Shown: positions 8,834 to 17,001 of the stretch, piece by piece | Layout: every line of letters starts with the position of its first letter | Numbering within the stretch: the first letter of the stretch is position 1 | NCBI GenBank assembly: GCA_001799895.1 | Contig: MGUI01000065.1 | Coordinates: forward strand, 62,001 to 126,000 | DNA: 64,000 nucleotides | Source of the DNA: Elusimicrobia bacterium GWD2_63_28 | GTDB taxonomy: Bacteria; Elusimicrobiota; Elusimicrobia; Elusimicrobiales; UBA9959 | Direction of reading: 5' to 3' | Notes under the pieces: generated by a model | Told to the model about the DNA's origin: nothing | Database searches by the model: none | The model's input: the letters and a program-made list of their open reading frames with translations, nothing else | Made by a program: the position numbers and the translations under genes

Positions 8834-9628
8834 TTAAATCAGCCCGGCGCCGAGGAAAACGGCGATGGCGCCCAGCATGGCCGCGGTTATGGCCTGTATG
8901 AGCGAGATGGTCACCTTGTGCAGGAACTTCAGGCCGATGACCACGCCGGCCACGGAGGCGGCTACGGAGACGGCGGCCACGCCGGCCGGGAAACCGGCCG
9001 CGCCCCCGGCGTCGCCCAGCAGGAAGATGGTGTAGGCGTAAATGCCCAGCCGGGCGCAGTCCACCATGAAGCCGATGACGGCGTTGGTGGCCACGAAAGC
9101 CTCCGGGGTGACGTCGGTCTTTACCAGGAAGGCCGAGCGCAGCGCGCCCTGGTGGCCCGACAGCCCGCCGAAGAAGCCCGACAGCAGCCCGCCCACCGGC
9201 AGGTATTTGCGGTCGAACTTCACGGCCTTCAGCGCCGGGTGTATGTCCATGGCGGCGAAGCCGAGCATCAGCAGGGCCAGCAGCAGCTTCAGCGGCGTGA
9301 TCACGGCGGTCTTGCCCAGCAGGACATAGCTGAAAGAGGCTCCGCCGGACAGGGCCGTGAAGGCGTGCAGCGCCCAGGCCCCGGCGGCGGCCGCGGCTAT
9401 GGCCGGCAGGCCGAATTTCAATACCAGGTCCCGGTCGGCCTTCAGGCCCACCAGCATGATCTTGAACAGGTTATTGGAGCCGTGCACCACGGCCGTGGCG
9501 GCTATGGCCGCCGGCAGCGGGAAGAAGAGAGCCAGCACCGGCATCAGCAGGGTGCCCAGGCCGAAACCGGAGTAGAAGCTCAGCACCGAGGCGATGAAGG
9601 CGGCGGCAGGTATAGCTATATATTCCAT
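8834..9628 (-). CDS. TauE/SafE (DUF81) family permease
   Basis: 264 residues with about eight hydrophobic helices in two pseudo-repeats, each carrying a family-like glycine motif: FYSGFGLGTLLMPVL (about 19-33) and LLSGFFGGLSGHQGALRSAF in the middle. The family moves sulfite, sulfonates or other small anions across the inner membrane; the substrate here is unknown. A TAAAAT -10 box ends six bases before the ATG, suggesting a leaderless mRNA. The tldD start follows 9 bp after its stop, so TauE-tldD-tldE probably form one operon. Confidence 0.85.
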   Translation of the reverse strand: MEYIAIPAAAFIASVLSFYSGFGLGTLLMPVLALFFPLPAAIAATAVVHGSNNLFKIMLVGLKADRDLVLKFGLPAIAAAAAGAWALHAFTALSGGASFSYVLLGKTAVITPLKLLLALLMLGFAAMDIHPALKAVKFDRKYLPVGGLLSGFFGGLSGHQGALRSAFLVKTDVTPEAFVATNAVIGFMVDCARLGIYAYTIFLLGDAGGAAGFPAGVAAVSVAASVAGVVIGLKFLHKVTISLIQAITAAMLGAIAVFLGAGLI

Positions 9629-9655
9629 AGCGATATTTTACCAACAAAAGAGTTG

Positions 9656-9997
9656 TTACTTGCGTCCGCGCACGGCTTTTTCGGCGAAGTCTTCGGCCTC
9701 CCGCCGCTCACGCTCCGTCAGCAGGCGCTCTATCAGCCGGTCGAAGGCGGGATTGACCAGGGCGTTCAGCAGGCGGAACAGGGCCGACCTTTCCTTCAGT
9801 TCCAGCTTCACCAGCCGCGGGCAGCTGCGGCAGGCTTCGGACAGGACCTCGTAATCCCCCGGCCGCACGCCGTAAATTCTCCCCATCAGCAGCATGCCCA
9901 GGCGCAGCGGCTCCCGCACCAGGCGAAACCACCAGGCGCGGCCGTAAGCGGCCTCGACCAGCTTGACCGTGCAGATCCTGCAGACGAGTTTCTTCAT
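9656..9997 (-). CDS. Small protein with two CxxC pairs, unknown function
   Basis: 113 residues. Two Cys pairs, CRIC (residues 6-9) and CRSC (about 56-59), could bind one zinc ion. The second half is charged and probably helical (LTERERREAEDFAEKAV). I recognise no family. A TAAAAT -10 box at 10010-10005 ends seven bases before the ATG, so the start is supported by a leaderless promoter and the gene is likely real. It may be transcribed with the TauE gene 27 bp downstream. Confidence 0.6.
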   Translation of the reverse strand: MKKLVCRICTVKLVEAAYGRAWWFRLVREPLRLGMLLMGRIYGVRPGDYEVLSEACRSCPRLVKLELKERSALFRLLNALVNPAFDRLIERLLTERERREAEDFAEKAVRGRK

Positions 9998-10073
9998 CCG
10001 GTAAATTTTAGCGTATTTGCGGCGGCGGAATAAGCGGCGGCCGGCGGCGGCGCGCCGAAGAGAGCGGACTGAA

Positions 10074-10439
10074 CTAGCGGGCTATGGCCTTGCCGACCAG
10101 GTCCAGCAGTTCCTTATATTCGAAGGGCTTGGACAGGAAGCCGGCTACTTGCGGGAAGCCGCTGAACATGCCCCGCGACGGCTCCAGCCCCGAGAGCACT
10201 ATTATGGGCAGGCGGCGGGTGGCCTCGTCCTCGCTCAGCCGCATGGCCAGCGTATAGCCGTCCGTGCCGGGCAGCATCACGTCGAGGAGCAGCAGGGCCG
10301 GCTTGCATTCCGTGATGCACTCGGTCACGCGGTTGCCGTTATCGCAGAGGCTTACCCGGTAGCCGGCGGCTTCCAGCGCGTCTTTCAGCGTGCGCTGCAT
10401 CTCCAGATCGTCATCAACGACAAGTATGGTTTCCCCCAT
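10074..10439 (-). CDS. Single-domain response regulator (CheY-like receiver)
   Basis: 121 residues forming only a receiver domain. Acidic pocket residues are D9/D10 in LVVDDD, the phosphoacceptor is D53 in LLLDVMLPG, the switch Ser is in IIVLSG and the conserved Lys in FLSKPF. No output domain, so it must act by protein-protein contact. The partner kinase is not adjacent. Its own promoter lies at 10446-10475. Confidence 0.88.
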   Translation of the reverse strand: MGETILVVDDDLEMQRTLKDALEAAGYRVSLCDNGNRVTECITECKPALLLLDVMLPGTDGYTLAMRLSEDEATRRLPIIVLSGLEPSRGMFSGFPQVAGFLSKPFEYKELLDLVGKAIAR

Positions 10440-10445
10440 GAGGGA

Positions 10446-10475
10446 AATCTACCAGTTATGCCAAGGAGCGGTCAA
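10446..10475 (-). promoter_or_regulatory. Promoter of the CheY-like gene, leaderless
   Basis: Minus-strand TTGACC (10475-10470) and TAGATT (10451-10446) are separated by 18 bp. The -10 box ends six bases before the ATG at 10439, so transcription should begin at or next to the start codon. Confidence 0.6.
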
Positions 10476-10481
10476 GGCCGG

Positions 10482-12191
10482 TCAGCGGGCGGCAGGGAGC
10501 TTTACTTCTGAAAAGCGTAGGAAGGTTTCGGCCGTGTTCTGGCGCTCCAGCAGGGTTTCAAGCCTGTATTCCGGCCCGAGCTCGGTAGAGGCCGTAGGTT
10601 TGCCTGTGGAGTACTGTATCTCCTGGAAGACAATGATCCTGCCGTACAGCCGGCGGCCCAGCTCCTCCAGCAGCGCGGCGCCGTTGGCCCTGGCGTAATG
10701 GAAGTCCACCGCCCCGCGCTCCAGCACGGTGAACTGGCCCGGGCGGTCAGCTATCACCAGCACGTGTCGGTCGCCCAGGTCTTCCAGGAAGCGCGCCTGG
10801 TGGCGGTATTCCCGGCCCAGGAAAAGGCTGTTGTAAAAGCGGTTCTCGGCGGCCAGCGGGGCGTAGAGCAGGAAAAGCGCGGAAGCGGCCAGCAGCGCCG
10901 GGACGGCGCGCCCGCGGGAAAGTACGGCCAGGAGATTGGCCGCCAGCAGGGAGAGCGCAAGCGCCGCCGGCAGGAAAAGCCGGGCGGAGGCCTGGTGCGC
11001 CGGGTTGCCGAAGTAGTAGGAGCAGGTCACCAGCCAGCAGAGGACCAGCGCCAGGAGGGAGATCCCGGCCAGCAGTTTTTTAGCGGGCTCCTCCTCGCGG
11101 CGGGCCAGGAAGAAGCGGTACAGCAGCCAGGCCGCGCCCGCGAACCCGGCCGCGCTCACCAGCGAGGCGTAGGGATAATGGAAGCCGGCGTCGAACTGGG
11201 TTTCCAGGAAAAGGGCAGTGTTCTTGACCAGGTTCCAGGCGCTGAAAGTCTGGGTGCCGGTGGTATTCTCGAAATTGGTGGTGAAACAGAACCGCTGCAG
11301 GAAAACCGGCAGCAGCGCGGCTGGCGCCAGCGCGAACTGCCAGGTAGCCAGGCCTCCGGCCTTTATCCTGCCGGCCAGCAGCAGCACGGCAGCGGCTGCG
11401 GCCAGGAAAACAGGGCCCTCGTAGCGGGTATTGGCGAGCACCAGCAGCAGGGCCAGCAGCAGGGCGAAGTTCGCCGGGTGGCCGTCGCGCAGGTATTCCC
11501 GCAGGGAGAGAAAAGAGAAGAACATGAAGGCCGCGTACATGAATTCCATCCCGCCCGAGGAGGCGCAGAGCGCCGTCAGCGGCTGCGCGGCCGCCAGCAG
11601 CACCGCCGCGAAAGCCGGCGCCTGGCCGTAAAGCCCCCGGAAGAAAGCGAAGACGGCGCAGAGCAGCAGGGCGAGCAGGGCGAAGTTCACGGCGAAAGCG
11701 TTGGCCGGCCGGTAGCCGGTAAGGGCGTGGACCACGTACACGGAGAAAGGGTAGGCGTAAGGGCGCTTGTCGCGCTCGCGGTTAAGGGGCTGCAGGTTGA
11801 AATAATACCACTTGGCCATCGTCACGTTGTCGACGCGCCTTTCGTAGAGCATGGTCCTGGAAACGGAGAGCAAATTGGTCTCGTCGCTGAGTATGCGGAA
11901 ATCCGGCTTCGCCGCCGAAAAGACCGCCCCGGCGAGGACCAGGGAAAAGAGGAACCCCCACTTGTTGCGCGCGAAGAATTCCGGCAGTTCGGCCCTGTTC
12001 TTGGCCGCGAAAGCCGCGAGGGCCCCGGCCAGGGAAAGAAAGAGGGCCAGCATGCACCAGAAAGCGGCGCGCGAGAAGAAAGCCTCCAGCCGCGCTTGGT
12101 CCAGCCAGGCGGCGGAGAAAAGGGCGAGCCCGGCCGCGAAGACCGCAGCCTTGAACTTATTCTCCTTAAGGTATGCCGTCAGGTTTCCCAT
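10482..12191 (-). CDS. GT-C-type integral membrane protein, probable glycosyltransferase
   Basis: 569 residues with roughly ten to twelve hydrophobic helices and a soluble C-terminal domain of about 120 residues. After the first helices the loop ILSDETNLLSVSRTMLYERR has the acidic pair placement typical of GT-C enzymes (PMT/ArnT-like), which use lipid-linked sugars on the outer face of the inner membrane. A later LANTRYEGP block resembles that seen in such proteins. Donor and acceptor are unknown. Two other large membrane proteins of the same general type are encoded at 49620-51191 and 56602-58290. Confidence 0.65.
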   Translation of the reverse strand: MGNLTAYLKENKFKAAVFAAGLALFSAAWLDQARLEAFFSRAAFWCMLALFLSLAGALAAFAAKNRAELPEFFARNKWGFLFSLVLAGAVFSAAKPDFRILSDETNLLSVSRTMLYERRVDNVTMAKWYYFNLQPLNRERDKRPYAYPFSVYVVHALTGYRPANAFAVNFALLALLLCAVFAFFRGLYGQAPAFAAVLLAAAQPLTALCASSGGMEFMYAAFMFFSFLSLREYLRDGHPANFALLLALLLVLANTRYEGPVFLAAAAAVLLLAGRIKAGGLATWQFALAPAALLPVFLQRFCFTTNFENTTGTQTFSAWNLVKNTALFLETQFDAGFHYPYASLVSAAGFAGAAWLLYRFFLARREEEPAKKLLAGISLLALVLCWLVTCSYYFGNPAHQASARLFLPAALALSLLAANLLAVLSRGRAVPALLAASALFLLYAPLAAENRFYNSLFLGREYRHQARFLEDLGDRHVLVIADRPGQFTVLERGAVDFHYARANGAALLEELGRRLYGRIIVFQEIQYSTGKPTASTELGPEYRLETLLERQNTAETFLRFSEVKLPAAR

Positions 12192-12285
12192 ACCATGTCA
12201 TAATAACAAAAATCGAAGAGTCGTAATTAAACTGAGGGCCCCCTCATGCGAGCGTCAGCGATCTTCCCCATCAGGATAAAATTGA

Positions 12286-12661
12286 GAGAGCCCCCTACGG
12301 TGAGGGGGCTCTATCATCGGCCGAAGCCGTTACTTTAGTTTGTACCGCGACTGCACACCGCACAAGGGCGACCGGGGCAAGAACCGCGGAACGCGGGAGC
12401 CGGAGCGCCAACCCGGGAGCCGGAACACCGCCGCGAAGGGCGGGACCGCTGACCCAAGAACCCGGCCTCGCGCCGCCCAAAAGGGCGGGAGACGGACCGG
12501 AGCACTCCCCGAACGCGGGCCACCGCCATACCGAAGCGGGCGCCGCAAGACGCCGCGCGAGAGCGGGCCGCGAACCTGGGGGAACCGAGCACCGGACCGG
12601 GGCCGAACCCCGAACCGCACTGCCAACCACGCCGCCGGTGCATATCAAAGAGCAAGACTAC
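12286..12661 (-). ncRNA. Candidate structured non-coding RNA, almost free of A
   Basis: This is the largest gap between protein genes (12192-12711). The minus strand has a consensus sigma70 promoter directly upstream and a hairpin at the far end, giving a transcript of about 375 nt. From 12361 to 12630 the plus strand has only 6 T in 270 bases, so the RNA has almost no A. It is packed with short G+C stems with small loops: CCGCCC-TTTT-GGGCGG, CCGCG-TTC-CGCGG, GGGG-TTCGG-CCCC, and CGGC-TTCG-GCCG near the end. All three frames are open simply because stop codons need A. It does not show the conserved blocks of RNase P, tmRNA, SRP or 6S RNA that I know. If the promoter is misleading, the opposite strand (A-rich loops, no U) is the alternative. 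Confidence 0.55.
12287..12312 (-). terminator. Hairpin ending the candidate RNA
   Basis: A perfect 10-bp stem, AGAGCCCCCT (12287-12296) with AGGGGGCTCT (12303-12312), has a six-base loop. On the minus strand a TTTTAT tract follows about five bases after the stem, a weaker than usual U-run. A smaller GAGGG/CCCTC palindrome lies at about 12233-12245. Confidence 0.55.
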
Positions 12662-12667
12662 AACTAG

Positions 12668-12696
12668 AATATAACAGACGGATGTTGACTTGTCAA
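12668..12696 (-). promoter_or_regulatory. Consensus sigma70 promoter of the candidate RNA
   Basis: Minus-strand TTGACA (12696-12691), a 17-bp spacer and TATATT (12673-12668) form the closest match to the sigma70 consensus that I found in the window. Predicted start is near 12661. The -35 box is part of a TTGAC-TT-GTCAA palindrome. No convincing protein gene follows it. Confidence 0.7.
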
Positions 12697-12711
12697 GGGG
12701 GTGAGGCAAAA

Positions 12712-13548
12712 CTATTTTACGGTGAAGTCTTCCAGCTTGCCGAAGCTGAAGCCGCGGCGGCGCAGCTCGGGCACCGCCCGCTCCAGCGCCTGCAGCACCG
12801 GCCACTCGGGGTGGTTGAAATGCATGATCACGACGGCGCCGTGGCGCGCCCCGCCGAGGATGTTGCGGCTGATCTTTTTGGCGGAGGAGCGGGCCGCGTC
12901 GCCGGAGAGCACGTCGTAGCCGACCACCTCCATGCCGAGGCGCTGGGCCACCTTCAGGGAAAGGTCGTCGGTGTAAGCCGTGGCGGAGCGGAAGAAGACG
13001 GGACGCCGGCCGGTGAGCCCGGCGATCTTGCGGGCGTTCAGCTCCATCTCGTCTATCACGTCGCCGAGGCCGCGCGTGGAGCGCACGCCGTATTTCATGC
13101 GGCCCTCGGTGGAGCAGAGTCGGTGCAGCAGGCCGTGGTTCTCGATCTCGAACAGCGGGTCTTCCGCCAGCTCGGCGAAGGCCTCCCTGTTCTTGTCTAT
13201 CCAGAGCCCGGTGACGAACAGCGTGGCGGGTATCTGCTCGCGCCGCAGGTAGGCTATCAGCTTCCTGTCGTACCCGTCGTTGCGCCCGCCGCAGGCGTCG
13301 AAGGTGAAAGCCAGCACCTTGTGGTCTCCCCCCTTCTCAGCGCGCGAGCGCCTGGAAAATTCGCTGAAGCGGCCGGGGCCGGCCCTGCGGAACTCCTCCA
13401 GGATACGCTTCTTGAAAGCCAGGTAGTCGCCGGTATAATGGGAATCGAAGGCCTCGTGCTCGTCGCCCCGCTCCCGCGCGGGCAGCGCTGAGGCCAGCAG
13501 GAGCAGCAGGCCCGCTGCGGCTATTTTCTTCAGGCTGGCGTTGAGCAT
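12712..13548 (-). CDS. Polysaccharide deacetylase (NodB/CE4 family), exported
   Basis: 278 residues with an N-terminal signal segment (about 8-24). The CE4 domain has LAFTFDACGG (D84), the metal-binding pair H138/H142 in ENHGLLHR, a FFRSATAYTDD block in place of the usual RPPYG motif, and VIMHFNHPEW near the end. The second Asp of the canonical TFDDG motif is Ala here, as in a known TFDAC subgroup, so metal binding may differ. It should remove acetyl groups from a cell-envelope polysaccharide. The stop lies only about 15 bp downstream of the promoter at 12668-12696, whose transcript runs away from it. Confidence 0.8.
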   Translation of the reverse strand: MLNASLKKIAAAGLLLLLASALPARERGDEHEAFDSHYTGDYLAFKKRILEEFRRAGPGRFSEFSRRSRAEKGGDHKVLAFTFDACGGRNDGYDRKLIAYLRREQIPATLFVTGLWIDKNREAFAELAEDPLFEIENHGLLHRLCSTEGRMKYGVRSTRGLGDVIDEMELNARKIAGLTGRRPVFFRSATAYTDDLSLKVAQRLGMEVVGYDVLSGDAARSSAKKISRNILGGARHGAVVIMHFNHPEWPVLQALERAVPELRRRGFSFGKLEDFTVK

Positions 13549-13566
13549 ATTCCCGGACCCCGCCGT

Positions 13567-15237
13567 CTATTTCCCGAAATAGGGGTGCGGCAGATACGGC
13601 TTCTTTTCCGGCTTCTGCTCGCTTTTCTTTATCTCCATCTCCTGCACCAGCAGGGAAGGGGTTATTATGGCGCCGGGCACGCTCCAGCCCAGGTTATGCA
13701 CAAAGGTCTCCTTCGACACGGCGGTTATATCGCGCAGCGCGCGCAGGTTCACGCCGGTGAACTCGATGCCGTGCACCGGCTCTTCCCGCCCGTCGAGGTA
13801 CACCTTCCAGGCCGAGAACGGGGAGTTAAGGTTGTCGAAGCTGCGGACCCTGATGCAGTAGTCCTGCTCCTGCTCCTTGCAGAGCTCGAGGAACTTTTTC
13901 TTCAGCTCCGCCAGCGGCAGCACGCGCGCGGGGGTATCCTCCGGAATTATGAAGACGTTCGACGGCAGGCCCGACGGGTAATCATTCAAATCGGCCCGGC
14001 CGTGGCCGTTGGATTCGCTGAAATCCCGCGTAGCGGCGCGGGACATGTAGTACTGCGCCAGCTTGCCCCTTTTCACCAGGTCCAGTCTTTTGGCGGGCAC
14101 GCCCTCGTCGTCGGCCTCGTAGAAGCCGGACAGCGGCTTGCCTTCGTGGTAGCGGGCCAGCGGGTCGTCCACCACGTTAAGGAACGGGGACGTGACGCGC
14201 ATGCCGAGCCGCTCCACCAGCTGCCCCGCCTGCCTGAAGACGGAATCGGGAGTCCAGCGGGTTTTCTCGGTCCAGACCTCCCTGGGGTTGGAAATGCTGT
14301 AGACCAGCAGCGACTCGAAGAGTCTGGCGGCGGCGGTCTTCTCCAGCAGGACCGGCCCGATGTAGGCCTTGAGCGGCTCGGAGCGGGCCATCGCGGTCAG
14401 CTCCGCGCCCAGCTCTTCGGCCTTCTCCAGGAGCTTATCCGCCGGCGGAACGTCCCTGGCCAGGCAGAAATCCTCCCTGTGGCCGGCGCGCAGCGGGAAG
14501 CCGTCGGGCGCGTAGCCGGAAGCCGAGATGGAAACCGAACCGGCGCAGGCCGGCTGCCGGACGAACGTGCCCTCGCTGCTGAGGAAGCTGCTGCGGCCGG
14601 AGTTGAAGTTCAGGATCACCGAAGAATGCTTGACGGCGGGATATTTGCGGAAGACGGCGGAGATCCGGCGGGCGTTCTCCTTCCAGGCCTCCTCGTCCAG
14701 ACGCTCGGCCTGCGCGGGGCGCAGCAGGCTGCGGCGCGGCTGCGGCGTCAGGTCGTCGTGGATCTCGGCCAGGCTCTTGGATTCTATAAAGGCCTTCTTC
14801 TTGGACAGAGTCTCCAGCGCCTTCTTGTAGGCCCTGTCGGTGACGGCCCAGAGGGAGAAGCGCAGCGCGTCGTAATTCTCCTCCAGCGTAATGTAAGGGT
14901 CGGATTCCGCGTTGTAGCCGGTCATCGGGCTGGGCGCGTAATGGCTGTTGTCGAGCTTGTAAGTGCCTACGCGCAGGTCGGCCTTCACCTGGCGGTAATC
15001 CCGCGAGGAAACCTGCTCCAGGTCTCCGAAGCTGGCGGAAACACCGAAGGAATGCCCGTCCCAGGCCTGGTAGGACAGGAAACACGGCTTGCCCAGCTTG
15101 TCCATGTCGAGCCGCGCCATGGAGCGGGCTATCTCGTCCTTCATGGCGGAGAAGAGGGCGTCGCCCTGCGGCAGGTCCTCGGCGCGCGCGGCGGAGGCGG
15201 AGAGAAAAAACAGGATCGAAAGAATAGTTTTGGTCAT
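13567..15237 (-). CDS. Exported TldE-like protein (TldD/PmbA family lacking the zinc motif)
   Basis: 556 residues. A Sec signal peptide at residues 1-19 ends SAARA. The rest aligns by eye with the neighbouring 560-residue TldD-like protein: DNSHY versus DNSHQ near residue 100, DDEGVPAKRLDLVKRGKLAQYYMSR versus DNEGVRGQRASLIENGVLKGFLMNR, SNGHGR in both, and ITPSLLVQEMEI versus VSPSLLVSEIEV near the end. Where the partner has HEIIGH this one has FESLLVY, so it is probably the non-catalytic subunit. It follows the partner gene by 10 bp. The deacetylase gene follows 18 bp downstream, so all three are likely one operon. Confidence 0.75.
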   Translation of the reverse strand: MTKTILSILFFLSASAARAEDLPQGDALFSAMKDEIARSMARLDMDKLGKPCFLSYQAWDGHSFGVSASFGDLEQVSSRDYRQVKADLRVGTYKLDNSHYAPSPMTGYNAESDPYITLEENYDALRFSLWAVTDRAYKKALETLSKKKAFIESKSLAEIHDDLTPQPRRSLLRPAQAERLDEEAWKENARRISAVFRKYPAVKHSSVILNFNSGRSSFLSSEGTFVRQPACAGSVSISASGYAPDGFPLRAGHREDFCLARDVPPADKLLEKAEELGAELTAMARSEPLKAYIGPVLLEKTAAARLFESLLVYSISNPREVWTEKTRWTPDSVFRQAGQLVERLGMRVTSPFLNVVDDPLARYHEGKPLSGFYEADDEGVPAKRLDLVKRGKLAQYYMSRAATRDFSESNGHGRADLNDYPSGLPSNVFIIPEDTPARVLPLAELKKKFLELCKEQEQDYCIRVRSFDNLNSPFSAWKVYLDGREEPVHGIEFTGVNLRALRDITAVSKETFVHNLGWSVPGAIITPSLLVQEMEIKKSEQKPEKKPYLPHPYFGK

Positions 15238-15247
15238 GGCCTTTTCC

Positions 15248-16930
15248 TTACTTGTCGTGCAGCGGCGGGTTCAGCACAGGCGGTTTCTGCTGGGATTTTT
15301 CCGCTTTCTCCACCTCTATCTCTGATACCAGCAGGCTGGGCGAGACCGCGGAAACCGGGACCCAGCCCGACTCCGCCCCGCAGTCGCCGTTGAAGACGCC
15401 GAAGTCGTCGGCGGCGGCGGCGATCTTGGAGAAGCTGGCGATCGGCGTGCCCACCAGGTTAACCCCCCGGACGGCCTCGTCCGGGCGGCCGTCGGTGTAA
15501 ACCTTGTAGACCAGCAGCGGGATCACCTTGAACGACTGGATCCCGGCGCGGCCGGTGCTGGTGTAGCCGTTGGAAATATCGTCGAAGATCAGGCCGAAAG
15601 GCTTGCCCTGCTTCTTGCATTCCTCGATCAGCAGGCGGCGGAGCTCGGCGTAAGGCACGCCCCCGGTGGCCTCCACTATCAGGTTGCCCATGCGGGAAAC
15701 GGCGGGAAAGCCGGGCGAGCGGCGGCCGTGGCCGTTGGACGCCGCGAAGCCGCGGATCGGGGACCTGTTCATCAGGAAGCCCTTCAGCACGCCGTTCTCG
15801 ATCAGGGAGGCGCGCTGCCCCCTGACGCCTTCGTTGTCGTAGGCGTAATGGCCGCGCAGCGAGACGCCCTTATACTCTTTCAGGGTAGGGTCGTCGTAAA
15901 GGGTGATGATGTCGGAGGTTATTTTCTGGCCGACCTTCTTGGCGAAGGTCTGGCCGGAATCTTCGAGCTTGTTGCGGTGCCCCTCCAGGCGGTGGCCGAT
16001 GATCTCGTGGAAGTACAAGGCGGCGGCGCGGGCGCTCAGGATGGCCGGGCCGCTGTACGGCTCCACCACCTGGGCCGTCCTGAGGGCCTCCAGCTCCTTC
16101 ACGGAACGGGCCATGTCGGCGGCGAGCTTTTCTTCGGAGGGCAGGTCGTCGAAAGAATCCCCGCTGTAGCTCAGCGAGCGGCGTATGTCCATGCCGTCCG
16201 TGGTCCGGCTGGTGACCGAATAGCTGAGCGAGACGTAATTCCTGCCTGTCTTCACCCGGGCGCCCTCGCTGTTGACGAGGTAGCGGTTCTCGGTTTCGTA
16301 GGAAAAGAAAAGGCTGGAGTCGTAGACGAAGGGGAAAGTGCTGAAATAGGCTGATTGTTTTTTCAGCCTTTCCTTCCAGGCGGCCAGGTCCGGCTCGGCC
16401 AGCGCGGCGGTCTCGTAAGACTTCTCGGGGGTTACGGCGGAAAAATCCGGGGAGGGGTCTTCCTCGGCGGCGGTCACCGCCTTGTTCATCTTGACCTTGG
16501 TAAAATCCTCCAGGGCTTTCTTGTAGGCCTTGTCGGTGTGCTCCCAGATCTTGGCCCGCAGGGCGTCCTCGCCGCCTTCTATGGAAACCTGGTAGCTGCC
16601 CTGCTGAGCGCGGCTCCCCCCCCCGCCCTTCACCTGGTGGGAGTTGTCCAACTCCGCGCTGTTAACGCGCACGTCGATGTCCAGGGTCGCGCCGGGCTGG
16701 GCCGCCTCGTACTCGATGGCGCCCAGCTTGGCCGCGATTTCCCTGGTCCTGGTGACCGTCAGTTCGTAGCCGAGGTAATAAAGGGGCACCTTCTCGGCGT
16801 TCTTGAGGCCCGAGAAAGAGCGGTCCAGCTCTTTGGTCAGGGCGCTCATCACGGTGTCCTTGCCTTCCTCGTCCGCGTACGCCGCGGGAGTCAGGCACAA
16901 CAGGGTCAGGGCGAGAATGGATTTAAGCAT
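15248..16930 (-). CDS. Exported TldD-like metalloprotease with HExxxH
   Basis: 560 residues. A signal peptide at about 1-19 ends AAYA. The U62-type zinc motif HEIIGH (H308, E309, H313) is followed by RLEGH, the family's usual position before the central domain. YDNEGVRGQRASLIENGVLKGFL and the SFSKI/VSPSLLVSEIEV C-terminal blocks confirm the family. Characterised TldD proteins are cytosolic, so an exported form about 100 residues longer with its own inactive partner is notable. A GGAGG ribosome site precedes the ATG, and a TATAGT -10 box lies upstream at about 16953-16948. Confidence 0.8.
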   Translation of the reverse strand: MLKSILALTLLCLTPAAYADEEGKDTVMSALTKELDRSFSGLKNAEKVPLYYLGYELTVTRTREIAAKLGAIEYEAAQPGATLDIDVRVNSAELDNSHQVKGGGGSRAQQGSYQVSIEGGEDALRAKIWEHTDKAYKKALEDFTKVKMNKAVTAAEEDPSPDFSAVTPEKSYETAALAEPDLAAWKERLKKQSAYFSTFPFVYDSSLFFSYETENRYLVNSEGARVKTGRNYVSLSYSVTSRTTDGMDIRRSLSYSGDSFDDLPSEEKLAADMARSVKELEALRTAQVVEPYSGPAILSARAAALYFHEIIGHRLEGHRNKLEDSGQTFAKKVGQKITSDIITLYDDPTLKEYKGVSLRGHYAYDNEGVRGQRASLIENGVLKGFLMNRSPIRGFAASNGHGRRSPGFPAVSRMGNLIVEATGGVPYAELRRLLIEECKKQGKPFGLIFDDISNGYTSTGRAGIQSFKVIPLLVYKVYTDGRPDEAVRGVNLVGTPIASFSKIAAAADDFGVFNGDCGAESGWVPVSAVSPSLLVSEIEVEKAEKSQQKPPVLNPPLHDK

Positions 16931-17001
16931 AGGCCTCCGGTAAGACTATAGGGAATTGTATAAAATAGCGCGCCGCCGGGAATAAAAAATCCGGCCGCTG
17001 C

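Noticed and set aside
7307..10033. A 908-codon plus-strand open frame
   Set aside because: It is the antisense shadow of tldE, tldD, TauE and the CxxC protein, with His/Gly/Gln-rich nonsense composition typical of GC-rich reverse frames.
12286..12661. RNase P RNA, tmRNA or SRP RNA
   Set aside because: I could not find the GAAAGTC-type P4 element, the tmRNA acceptor/TPsiC end with CCA, or the SRP GNAR loop region; the lack of A itself conflicts with these conserved blocks.
12295..12805. Long open frames in all three minus-strand phases over the A-poor region
   Set aside because: They are open only because the strand lacks A and so lacks stop codons. They start with TTG or lack a ribosome site, have low-complexity composition and overlap each other.
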